Shown here one piece after another: positions 22,195 to 33,064 of a DNA stretch of 64,000 bases. The translations under genes were made by a program, and so were the position numbers. The DNA is from Kofleriaceae bacterium (GTDB lineage Bacteria; Myxococcota_A; Polyangia; Haliangiales; Haliangiaceae). Position 1 is the stretch's first letter. The number at the start of each line of letters is the position of its first letter. The notes beneath the pieces were generated by a model, which searched no databases, was not told where the DNA came from, and saw nothing but the letters and a program-made list of their open reading frames with translations. The stretch lies in NCBI GenBank assembly GCA_018058095.1, contig JAGPCO010000009.1:5560-69559 (forward strand), given 5' to 3'.

Positions 22195-24138
22195 TCAGCC
22201 GGCGACGGAGGTGGCGCCGGCCCCGGCGTCGGCCGGCATCACCGCGTCGAGCCAGCGCGCCAGGTCCTTGTCGGACGCGGCCAGGCCCTGGCCCCGGGCG
22301 ATGGCGTCGAGCGACTCCTCGAGCACAGCGCACGAGGTCGGCCGCGCCGCCGGCTCCCACGCCAGCGCCTGCAGCAGGACCGGGTCGAGCGCGGGCGGCA
22401 GGTCGGCCCGCACCGTCGACGGCGGCGGCAGGTGCGGCCAGCCGTCGATGCCGCGCTGGGTCGCGAAGATCACGTCGAGGTTGACCTCGACGCCGCACAG
22501 CAGCTCGTAGGCCAGCGCCGCGACCGAGTACACGTCGGCGCGGGCGTCGACCAGCTGGCCCATGCGCTGCTCGGGCGCCATCACGCTCGGCGTGCCCTTG
22601 GTCTCGCCGATCTGCGTGACGTGGACCTGGGTCGCGGCCTTGGCGATGCCGAAGTCGACGATCTTGACCTGGCCCTGGCGCGACACCAGCACGTTGGCCG
22701 CCTTGACGTCGCGGTGGACCAGGCCGAGCGGCGTGCCGCCGGCGTCGACCGCGCGGTGCGCGAAGTCGAGCCCATCACACACCCGGCGCAGGATGGCCAG
22801 GCCGATGTCGAGGGGCACCTGCAGGCCGCGCGCGCGCAGCCCGGCCAGGACCCGCTCGAGATCGCAGCCCTCGATGTACTCCATGGCGATGAAGTAGTCG
22901 TCCTCGACCCGGCCGAGGTCGATGATCTGGGCGATGTTGGGGTGGGCCAGCTGCGACGCCAGGCGCGCCTCGTCGAGGAAGTGGTCGAGCGCGGCCTGCC
23001 GCCCGGCCAGGTGCGAGTGCATCACCTTGACCGCGACGCGCTTGGAGAAGCCGGCCTCGCCGTGCACCTTGGCCAGGAACACCTCGGCCATGCCGCCGGC
23101 GCCGAGCCGGCGCAGCAGCTGGTAGCGCCCGAGCATGGCGCCGCCCTGCGCGGTGGTGCCGACACCGCCGGGCTGGGCCGGCATCGGCACGCCGGGAAAG
23201 TCGGTCGGCCCGACCGCCAGGGCCGCGTCGTGCGACAGGCTGCGGCGGGCCGCGTCGAGGGCGCCGGTGGGGCGGCCGTCGCTACCGCCCGGCGCCGGGG
23301 TCATCGTGCTCGCCGGCGGCGGCGTGATCGTGGCCGGATGGGCCGGCGCTGGCGCGAGCCCCGGCGCGCCGGCCGTCGCCGGGCGCCGCCCCGGCACCAG
23401 GGCCGCGAGCAGGCCGAGCAGGGCCAGGCCGAGGCCGGGCCACAGCAGGACGCCGAGCCCGCCGCCGCCGCTGCCGGCCGGCAGGGCCGCGACCAGGCGC
23501 GCGTCGCCGACGCTGAGCGGGCGCGTGGTCGTGCCGGCGCTGCCTGGATCGTCACCGAGAGGCAGGCTGCCGCCATCGGTGTCGAGCCGGGCCCGGATGC
23601 CGGCCGAACGCAGCGCGGTGAGCTGGGCCGCGACGTCGACCGACCACGACACCGCGAGCGCGCCGACGATCTCGTCCTGGCGCTCGCTCGGGGTGACCTC
23701 CGACACCACCGTCACCACCAGCTGGTCGCCGATGACCCCGGTGTGTGATCCGGGCCGATCGAGGTACGGCGTGGTCCCGGCGCTGGCGGGGAGGCGCAGC
23801 AGGCTGCTGACCACCCCGCCGGCCTTGGCGCGCTGGCCGAGCTCGACCATCTCGTTGGGGCCGAGCGTGAATGCCAGCTCGGTCGGGGTCAGGTTGGCGA
23901 CGGTGGCGGCGTCGGTCGCCACCGCCGGCCCCAGGCGCGGCAGCTGGGCCAGGGTCTGGCTGCGCGCCCCGACCGCGGCGCGGGTCTCACCCACCTTGCG
24001 ATCGATCTCGCCGGCGACCCGGTCGAGCACGCTGGCCGCCCCGCCGCCGCCCTTGCCGCCGCTGGCCACGCCGAGGCCGACCAGGCCGAGCCCGATCACC
24101 GCGACCAGCGCGCCGCCGATCCTACGGCCGCTTGCCAC
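22195..24138 (-). CDS. Sensor Ser/Thr kinase, N-terminal extracytoplasmic domain
   Basis: 647 residues from GTG 24138. The order is reversed relative to most Hanks kinases. A first membrane helix (GGALVAVIGLGLVGLGVA, about 8-25) precedes an extracytoplasmic region of about 200 residues. A second helix follows (VLLWPGLGLALLGLLAALV, about 230-250), then a Pro/Ala linker and the kinase domain at about 335-600. Kinase motifs: RYQLLRRLGAGGMAEVFLAK, VAVKVM, HRDVKAANVL, DFGIAKA and VMAPEQR. The expected Tyr of GTPxYMAPEQ is Val. The start overlaps the end of the blue-copper-like gene by 17 bases, implying coupled expression and perhaps a shared redox or metal cue. It ends short after the kinase fold. 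Confidence 0.88.
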   Translation of the reverse strand: MASGRRIGGALVAVIGLGLVGLGVASGGKGGGGAASVLDRVAGEIDRKVGETRAAVGARSQTLAQLPRLGPAVATDAATVANLTPTELAFTLGPNEMVELGQRAKAGGVVSSLLRLPASAGTTPYLDRPGSHTGVIGDQLVVTVVSEVTPSERQDEIVGALAVSWSVDVAAQLTALRSAGIRARLDTDGGSLPLGDDPGSAGTTTRPLSVGDARLVAALPAGSGGGGLGVLLWPGLGLALLGLLAALVPGRRPATAGAPGLAPAPAHPATITPPPASTMTPAPGGSDGRPTGALDAARRSLSHDAALAVGPTDFPGVPMPAQPGGVGTTAQGGAMLGRYQLLRRLGAGGMAEVFLAKVHGEAGFSKRVAVKVMHSHLAGRQAALDHFLDEARLASQLAHPNIAQIIDLGRVEDDYFIAMEYIEGCDLERVLAGLRARGLQVPLDIGLAILRRVCDGLDFAHRAVDAGGTPLGLVHRDVKAANVLVSRQGQVKIVDFGIAKAATQVHVTQIGETKGTPSVMAPEQRMGQLVDARADVYSVAALAYELLCGVEVNLDVIFATQRGIDGWPHLPPPSTVRADLPPALDPVLLQALAWEPAARPTSCAVLEESLDAIARGQGLAASDKDLARWLDAVMPADAGAGATSVAG

Positions 24139-25150
24139 GGGTGCCTCCGAACTTGTCTGGCAGCGGGCCCTTGCTGGCGTCGGCGGCGACGCCCACGGTC
24201 ACGCTGTTGCGACCGGCCTTGACCTCGACGTCCTGGGTGATGGGCGCGGCGCTGGCCTCGCTCCAGGCGCGCAGGCGGTACTTGCCTGGCGCCAGGCTCT
24301 TGAAGGCGAACGCGCCATCGGCGCCGGGGATGACGTAGTGCGGCTGGCCGACGACGACGATCGTCGCCGACATGTTGGCGTGCAGGTTACAGCCGATGCG
24401 GACGATGCCCTCCTTGCCGAAGCTGACCTGCCGGGCCTGGCCCTGCTTGTACAGGCCGAGGTCGAACTTGGCCACCGCGTCGGTCGAGAACACGTTGTGG
24501 AAGTACGAGTCGTAGTTGGGGAAGCCCACCGTCGATCCGACCGGGATGATCATCAGGCGCGGCGCGAACTGGCGGTCGCGCTGCTCCATCACCCGGACCT
24601 TGGCGGCGCGCCCCCGCCCCTTGCGGCCGAGCGGCTCGAGCGTGACCATGGCCAGCGCGCCGCCGGCCTTGCCGCCGACGGTGAGCGTGCCCTGCAGGCT
24701 GCCGCGCTGCGGCTTGGCCGCGCCCTCCGCCGCGTCCTCGTCGTCGGAGCTACCGACCGCCTGCGGCTGCTTGCCGGCGTCGGGGATGGCGATCACCGGG
24801 GTGTCGACCCGGGGCGGCGCGCCGGCCCGGAACAGCTGGGCCAGGTCGGCCACGGTGGCCGCGCCGGCCAGCAGCTCGGCCGACGAGAACAGCAGCTCGG
24901 CCAGGTTCTTGTTGCCGCTGTCGAGCGCGCGCTGCGCCTTGTCGAGCAGGTCGGCCGCCTCGCGCAGGCCCGACGCCCGTTCGACCACCGGCCCGGTCGC
25001 CTTGGCCGGCAGCGGCGCCTTGCCCGGCACCTTGGGCGCCGGCGCTTTGGCCGGGGCCGGCGCCTTGCCCGCCGGCTGGCCCCAGGCCGGTCCTGGCGCG
25101 ACGAGGGCCACGGTCGCGGCGGCGGCAAGACACAGCGATACCCTGCTCAT
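24122..25150 (-). CDS. Exported cupredoxin-like (blue copper) protein
   Basis: 342 residues. A Sec signal (LCLAAAATVALVAPGPAWG) is followed by a Lys/Pro/Ala linker, a helical segment (about 55-110) and a plastocyanin-like domain. Candidate type-1 copper ligands are His218 (DSYFHNVFS), Cys254, His257 and Met260 (IGCNLHANM), the canonical His...Cys-x2-His-x2-Met set. The chain ends in a CarboxypepD-like module (GAFAFKSLAPGKYRLRAWSE). Proteins of this kind are annotated in other bacteria as methylamine-utilisation-like or cupredoxin proteins and act in periplasmic electron transfer; the partner here is unknown. The kinase gene overlaps its 3' end. Confidence 0.8.
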   Translation of the reverse strand: MSRVSLCLAAAATVALVAPGPAWGQPAGKAPAPAKAPAPKVPGKAPLPAKATGPVVERASGLREAADLLDKAQRALDSGNKNLAELLFSSAELLAGAATVADLAQLFRAGAPPRVDTPVIAIPDAGKQPQAVGSSDDEDAAEGAAKPQRGSLQGTLTVGGKAGGALAMVTLEPLGRKGRGRAAKVRVMEQRDRQFAPRLMIIPVGSTVGFPNYDSYFHNVFSTDAVAKFDLGLYKQGQARQVSFGKEGIVRIGCNLHANMSATIVVVGQPHYVIPGADGAFAFKSLAPGKYRLRAWSEASAAPITQDVEVKAGRNSVTVGVAADASKGPLPDKFGGTRGKRP

Positions 25151-25197
25151 CGGTAGCGATGATACGACGGCCGGTTACAGGTGGATCAGTTCTCGGC

Positions 25198-25218
25198 CAT
25201 GTCTCGTGCGAGATCATG
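25198..25218. promoter_or_regulatory. Imperfect inverted repeat in divergent promoter region
   Basis: CATGTCTCG (25198-25206) and CGAGATCATG (25209-25218) are inverted copies apart from one inserted T. It lies between the divergent cupredoxin/kinase genes and the HEAT-like gene. The size suits an operator for a dimeric regulator; no protein is known to bind it. Confidence 0.3.
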
Positions 25219-25311
25219 GGGTTGCCGGCCCGGATCGGCGCCCCCGGCCGGGCGCCCGCCCGATCGGGCCGTGGTGGCCCGCCCGGGCCGGTGGTAGGGT
25301 CCGCCCGCACC

Positions 25312-26037
25312 ATGTTCGGACTGTTCTCCAAGGAAAAGACCCGCAAGCGGCTCATCGAGAAGGCCACCAACAAGCACGGCCAGCAGCCTGACCGCTGGGG
25401 CGCGCTCGAGAAGCTGTTCGAGGATGGCTCGGAGGAGGCGCTGCTCGGCATGTGCAAGCGCTTCGCCGTGACCTCCGGCAAGTCGTCCGAGGACGAGGCC
25501 GAGAAGTCCTGGGTGGTCGACCGCCTGGCCGAGAAGGGCGCGGTCGTGCTGCCGCCGCTGCAGGCGTACATGGCCGAGGCGCTCGAGCTGGCGCTGGCCC
25601 TCACCGTGCTGGGGCGGGTGGCCCAGCCGCCCCAGGTGCTCGAGGTGGTCGACGCGGTGCTGGCGCGCGAGAAGCCCGGCTACACCCGGCACCCGGAGCG
25701 GCGCATCGACCTGTTCCGCTGGCTCGGCGAGTACCAGGGCGCGACCGACGCCCAGGTGGTCGACCGCGTCGCGCCCTACGTCGACGACTTCGACGAGAAC
25801 GTGCGCTTCGTGGTGGCCGACGTGCTCGGCGCCCACGATCCGGCGCTGGCCGGGCCTCACCTCATTCGCGGCCTGACCCGGCCCGAGGAGGAGTCGGGGC
25901 GGGTCAAGCGCCGCATCGCCGAGATCCTGGCCGAGAAGAAGGTGCCGCTCGGGGACACCAGCGCGGCGGTGGCCGCGGCGCTGACCGGCACGGTCGCCAG
26001 CTTCCGTGTGCGCGGCGACGTCCTCGTCGGCGGCTGA
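25312..26037 (+). CDS. HEAT-repeat-like protein
   Basis: 241 residues from ATG 25312 (MFGLFSKEKTRKRLIEKATN); the frame before it is not coding. It is all-helical, with repeated two-helix units (WGALEKLFEDGSEEALLGM, VVDRVAPYVDDFDENVRFVV, DVLGAHDPALAGPHLIRGL) as in HEAT or PBS-lyase repeats. There is no signal peptide, so it is cytosolic and probably a protein-binding scaffold. It is convergent with the gene at 26060, leaving 22 bases between stops. The partner is unknown. Confidence 0.75.
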   Translation: MFGLFSKEKTRKRLIEKATNKHGQQPDRWGALEKLFEDGSEEALLGMCKRFAVTSGKSSEDEAEKSWVVDRLAEKGAVVLPPLQAYMAEALELALALTVLGRVAQPPQVLEVVDAVLAREKPGYTRHPERRIDLFRWLGEYQGATDAQVVDRVAPYVDDFDENVRFVVADVLGAHDPALAGPHLIRGLTRPEEESGRVKRRIAEILAEKKVPLGDTSAAVAAALTGTVASFRVRGDVLVGG

Positions 26038-26059
26038 GCGCCGGCGCGTCGCTCGATCC

Positions 26060-27136
26060 TCAGGGCATCGCGTCGTCGGACGCCTGGTCTTGCGCCGGCT
26101 TGAACGTGTCGAGCGCGAGCGGACCGACGCGCCGGCCGAGCTGGTCGAGCGAGCGCTCGAAGTCGGCCAGGTCGCCCGCCTGCTGGGCGCAGCGATCGAC
26201 CTTCTTGCGCCGGCGCTGATGCTCGGTCACCAGGCGCAGCGCTCCACCCGCTCCGACCTCGAGCGCGAGGACCACCCCGAGGTGGTTGGGCGCCGCCTGG
26301 TCGAACAAGCGGTCGTGGCCCACCCACATCAGCTGGCCGACCTCGACCTGCCCCACCTCGCTCAGGCGTCGGGTCGCCGGGTCGCCACGCAGGAGGTGGA
26401 GGGTGATCGTCTCGGCCCGGACGCAGCCCTCCTTCGTGTACGCCCCGAGCCGGATCACCAGCGACGGATAGCCGGTGGCCGCGGTGGTGTCGTGGGCGCC
26501 GTAGAACAGCGGCGCCGGCGACTTGCCGCCGTCGAAGACCGCGTCCGACACCCACCAGGCGTCGGCGCGGCGGACCGCCACCGCCGTGCCCTCGTCGAGC
26601 GTGGAGATCAGCAGCACCGGCTGCGCCGCGTCGGGCTCGGCGACGAACTGCGGCACCTCGGCGGAGGCGAGGACGACGCGGGCGATGGTCGTGGCCCAGG
26701 CCGGGGTCGCGATCGCCTTGTGCTCGCGTGGCGGGCGGCTCAGGACGCCGCCGAGGTGAGCGGGGTCGAGCCCTGCGAAGGCGATACATCGCGGGCGGTC
26801 GGGCTCGAGGGTGCAGGTGGCGGGCTCACCAGCGGCGGGCAGCGCCGACAGGACCCAGCGCGGCGGCGCCGGGTCGTCGGCGTCGTCGAGGCGGAACAGG
26901 GTGAACGTGGTCAAGCCGGCGGCCGCGGTCAAGACCGAGGCCAGCGGTGACGGCGCGGGCGGTGACGGCGCGGGCGGCGCCGGCGCGGGCGGGGCCGGCG
27001 TGGTGGTGGAGGCGGGGCTCGGCACGGCGACGGGCGCGGGCGTCGTGACCGCGGCCGGCGCCGGGGCGCGGGGCCCGGGTCCCCCGCACGCGCCGGCGAG
27101 GACCCAGGGGAGGTACCAAGCGTCACGCCCGCGCAT
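26060..27136 (-). CDS. Hypothetical exported or lipoprotein
   Basis: 358 residues from ATG 27136. A short hydrophobic start (WYLPWVLAGACGG) could be a weak lipobox at Cys. A long Ala/Pro/Thr-rich linker (about 20-65) precedes a beta-rich domain (AWWVSDAVFDGGKSPAPLFY, GYPSLVIRLGAYTKEG). A charged C-terminus carries CAQQAGDLADFERSLDQLG. No family is recognised. Its promoter is shared with the divergent GAF/GGDEF gene at 27250, 113 bases away. Confidence 0.65.
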   Translation of the reverse strand: MRGRDAWYLPWVLAGACGGPGPRAPAPAAVTTPAPVAVPSPASTTTPAPPAPAPPAPSPPAPSPLASVLTAAAGLTTFTLFRLDDADDPAPPRWVLSALPAAGEPATCTLEPDRPRCIAFAGLDPAHLGGVLSRPPREHKAIATPAWATTIARVVLASAEVPQFVAEPDAAQPVLLISTLDEGTAVAVRRADAWWVSDAVFDGGKSPAPLFYGAHDTTAATGYPSLVIRLGAYTKEGCVRAETITLHLLRGDPATRRLSEVGQVEVGQLMWVGHDRLFDQAAPNHLGVVLALEVGAGGALRLVTEHQRRRKKVDRCAQQAGDLADFERSLDQLGRRVGPLALDTFKPAQDQASDDAMP

Positions 27137-27249
27137 CGGCGCCCGGTGTATCACGGGCGTGCCCTTCGCCGGCCACCCACCGCCGGCACGGCGATCGCGG
27201 CGGCCGCGACCCGGCACCGGCGGGCGAACCCCGGGTATGCTCGGGTCCG

Positions 27250-28203
27250 ATGTCCGACCCCGCCGCCACCTCGCCCGGCCCGCTGGCGCCCGACCGGCTG
27301 CTCGCCATCATCGAGCTGCAGAACGCGATCGCCGCCACCTCGCTCAGCGGCGACGGCGTGCTCCGGCTCGTGGTCGAGCGGGCGCTCGGGCTGACCGGGG
27401 CGAGCGCCGCGCTGGTCGCGGTGGTCGAGGGAGACCACGTGGTGTGCCGGGTCGGCGCCGGCGCCAGCAAGCGCGCGATCGGCCAGCGCTGGCCGCTGAC
27501 CGGCGCCATCGCCGCCTGCCTGAGCGAGCGCCGGCCGCACCGGGCCAGCGCCGGCCAGGCCGAGCTCGACGACGCGGCCCGGGCCCGGACCGGCGCCGGT
27601 GACCTGCTGTGGGCGCCGCTGGTGTTCGGCGAACACGCGGTCGGGTTGATCGAGGTGGTGGCGCCGACCGGGGCGCTGACCGGCGACGCCGGCGCCGTGC
27701 TGTCGCTGCTGGCGCACATCGTGGCCATCGCGCTGCACCGGGCCCAGACCTACCCGCGCGCCAAGCTCGACGAGCTGCACGACACCATCTCCGGCCTGGG
27801 CAACCGGCGCGCCTACGACGACCGGGCCGCGGCCGAGCTGAGCCGGCTCGAGCGGTATGGCCACGCCTTCTCGCTGGCGATGATCCGCCTGGGTGAGCTC
27901 GAGAGCGTGGTCGATCGCCACGGCCAGCCGGCCGCGGACGACGTGGTGCGCGAGGTCGCGGGGCTCCTCGAGCAGGGCAGCCGAGCCATCGACGCCTGCT
28001 TTCGGGTCAGCGCTGGCGACTTCGCGGTGGTCATGCCCGGCACCGGGCTGGTCGGGGCCCAGGTCCTGGCCGAGCGCTTCCGCCAGCGCATCACCGACGC
28101 CGTGCGCGCCCACGCCAGCATCGCGCCGCGGGTCGGCGTCATCGAGGCCGGGCGCGAGGCGGCGGCCGACCTGACCGATCGCGCCATCGCCGCGCTGCGC
28201 TAG
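27250..28203 (+). CDS. GAF domain plus degenerate GGDEF domain protein
   Basis: 317 residues, cytosolic. Residues of about 15-165 form a GAF fold (LLAIIELQNAIAATS ... VGLIEVVAPTGALTG). Residues of about 175-315 follow the GGDEF family layout: DTISGLGNRRAYDDRAAAEL, HAFSLAMIRLGELESVVDRH, then the active-site hairpin. That hairpin reads RVSAGDFAVVMPG near residue 255 instead of R-x-GGDEF, so the catalytic Glu and one Gly are lost. It probably cannot make c-di-GMP and may act as a ligand-sensing or nucleotide-binding regulator. The GAF ligand is unknown. It is followed by two CACGGG units and the convergent CULT gene. Confidence 0.82.
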   Translation: MSDPAATSPGPLAPDRLLAIIELQNAIAATSLSGDGVLRLVVERALGLTGASAALVAVVEGDHVVCRVGAGASKRAIGQRWPLTGAIAACLSERRPHRASAGQAELDDAARARTGAGDLLWAPLVFGEHAVGLIEVVAPTGALTGDAGAVLSLLAHIVAIALHRAQTYPRAKLDELHDTISGLGNRRAYDDRAAAELSRLERYGHAFSLAMIRLGELESVVDRHGQPAADDVVREVAGLLEQGSRAIDACFRVSAGDFAVVMPGTGLVGAQVLAERFRQRITDAVRAHASIAPRVGVIEAGREAAADLTDRAIAALR

Positions 28204-28244
28204 CACGGCGGCTCGGGCACGCGCACGGGCACGGGCCCGGGCCG

Positions 28245-28616
28245 TCAATGGATGCGATCGGCGATGAGCCCGTGGAACGTGGGCGCGTGATCGCCGGCGG
28301 TCGGCACGAAGCGCCAGCCGACGTGGGTGGTGCAGCCGCCGCACCCGGCGAACTGCCAGGCCCAGCCCGGGAACCACGAGAAGGCCGGATCGAGGTCGCC
28401 GCTGACGTGCGCGCCCGGCGCGGCCCGGTACAGCACCACCTCGAACACGAAGCCGCCCGGGTTGACGAAGGTGTGCCGGTGCGCGCCGCCCTGCGCGCAG
28501 GCCTCGGCCCGCTGGCTCAGCACGTGGTCACAGCTCCGGCACCGCACCGCTGCCTCGCCGTCGGGCTCGAGCTCGGCGTCGGCGCTGCGCCGCTCGGGAT
28601 CACCCTGGCCCAGCAA
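28245..28616 (-). CDS. CULT-domain protein (cereblon-type thalidomide-binding fold)
   Basis: 123 residues, essentially only the domain. Two zinc-binding CxxC pairs are present (CRSC at 26-29, CGGC at 92-95). The core [10 protein letters not shown] leading to THVGWRF closely follows the human cereblon stretch around Trp380, Trp386 and Trp400; here the aromatic pocket is Trp81, Trp87 and Trp101. Single-domain CULT proteins exist in bacteria (for example Magnetospirillum) and bind uridine- or glutarimide-like ligands, but their cellular role is unknown. The start is a TTG at 28616 because no ATG or GTG opens the frame; the N-terminal 20 residues are therefore uncertain. It is divergent from carB and convergent with the GAF gene. 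Confidence 0.85.
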   Translation of the reverse strand: MLGQGDPERRSADAELEPDGEAAVRCRSCDHVLSQRAEACAQGGAHRHTFVNPGGFVFEVVLYRAAPGAHVSGDLDPAFSWFPGWAWQFAGCGGCTTHVGWRFVPTAGDHAPTFHGLIADRIH

Positions 28617-28691
28617 CGAAGCGTCAGGATACCGCGCCCGCGCCGGCCCCGGCAGGCCCAGGTGCCAGGTTCTCGTCGACGAACCGGCACG

Positions 28692-28705
28692 CGGGTGATC
28701 ACCCG
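28692..28705. promoter_or_regulatory. 14-bp perfect palindrome upstream of carB
   Basis: CGGGTGATCACCCG is fully two-fold symmetric and lies 63 bases before the carB start, in the region divergent to the CULT gene. It is a plausible operator, but nothing identifies a regulator and the GC-rich ends raise the chance of coincidence. Confidence 0.3.
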
Positions 28706-28768
28706 GTGGCGGCGCCGCGGCCGGTCGCCGCGCTTCCCCCGCGGGCCCCGCCTTGGTACACGAGCCCC

Positions 28769-32035
<3,267 letters not shown>

Positions 32036-32067
32036 GGGACCGCCCGCGGTGGGCGCCTACGGCGGGT

Positions 32068-32096
32068 TTGTGCCGGGCCAGCAATGCCCGTATGAT
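32068..32096 (+). promoter_or_regulatory. Promoter of the ATPase/TOPRIM cassette
   Basis: TTGTGC (32068-32073) and TATGAT (32091-32096; five of six to TATAAT) are spaced 17 bases. Transcription would begin 6-7 bases on, at or next to the GTG start at 32103, implying a leaderless message. This gives the cassette its own start independent of carB. Confidence 0.5.
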
Positions 32097-32102
32097 CGCG
32101 AC

Positions 32103-33059
32103 GTGACCCGGCCGTTCGTCGACCACATCCGCATCGAGGACTACCGGTGCGTCCGCAAGGTCGACGTCGCATTGACCCGCCTGCACGCCTTCATCGGCCC
32201 GAACGACAGCGGGAAGAGCACGATCCTGCGGGCGGTCGCCGAGGAGTGGGCGACTCGCTGGGTCGGAGACGCGGCCATCAACAAGCGTGAGGGCTTCTGG
32301 GGAGACGGTGCGTACCCCCAGCCGCCCGCAAAACGCGTCCTGCCCGACTCGGTCAAGATGGGCAGGCTGACCGACGCGACAGCCCCCGTGCGACTGCTTC
32401 GACTCGATCCCGACGCGCTCCGGCATCCTGCGTCGCTCATCGCCGAGAACCAAGAGCTGTGGTTCCAGGACGAGCGTGGCGCCGGGCTCCCGGCGCTTTA
32501 CGACGCGCTCGTGTCTCGGGACCTCGCGTCTTACGTTGCGATTGGAACTGAGTTCAAGCGCCTGTTCCCACACGTGACTCAGCTTGGGCTCTACAACGTC
32601 GACCACCAGCGGAAGCAACTGCGAGTCCAGCTCAGCGAAGGGGCATGGGTGGACCCAGCGCACATGAGCGAAGGCATGCTGTACTGGCTGGCACTTGCCG
32701 TTGTGGAACGACTGGCGCCCCCGGCCATCCTGCTGATCGAGGAGCCGGAGAACGGGCTGCATCCTGCACGGATCACGGATGTAATGCGGATGCTCCGACG
32801 CTTCTCGGAGCGAATGCAGATCCTGCTCGCCACCCACAGCCCGCTGGTCATCAATGAGCTGGAGCCGGACGAGGTCACCGTGGTGACCCGGACCGCCGAG
32901 CGGGGCACGATCTGCACGCCGATGCGCCAGACCAAGAACTTCGACGAACGCGCCGAGGCCTACGCGCTGGGGGAGCTGTGGCTCAGCTACGCCGATGGCG
33001 ACACCGAGGCGGAGCTCGTCGGGCCGGACGCCGCGCCGCCGACCGCCAAGGCAGGCTAA
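32103..33059 (+). CDS. AAA/RecF-like ATPase of a putative defence pair
   Basis: 318 residues from GTG 32103. SMC/RecF/OLD-type ATPase: Walker A IGPNDSGKST (31-40), signature-like AHMSEGMLYWLALAVVERL (187-205), Walker B ILLIEEPENGLHP (209-221) and switch histidine LLATHSPLVI (His245). It lacks the C-terminal TOPRIM nuclease of OLD proteins; a TOPRIM-like protein is encoded by the next gene. G+C is lower than its surroundings: I counted 69 of 120 at 32521-32640 against 44 of 60 in carB at 31201-31260, suggesting acquisition. Such ATPases act as sensors that license a nuclease or toxin partner. Specific family membership (Septu-, PARIS- or AbiL-like) cannot be fixed by eye. Confidence 0.88.
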   Translation: MTRPFVDHIRIEDYRCVRKVDVALTRLHAFIGPNDSGKSTILRAVAEEWATRWVGDAAINKREGFWGDGAYPQPPAKRVLPDSVKMGRLTDATAPVRLLRLDPDALRHPASLIAENQELWFQDERGAGLPALYDALVSRDLASYVAIGTEFKRLFPHVTQLGLYNVDHQRKQLRVQLSEGAWVDPAHMSEGMLYWLALAVVERLAPPAILLIEEPENGLHPARITDVMRMLRRFSERMQILLATHSPLVINELEPDEVTVVTRTAERGTICTPMRQTKNFDERAEAYALGELWLSYADGDTEAELVGPDAAPPTAKAG

Positions 33060-33064
33060 TCACC

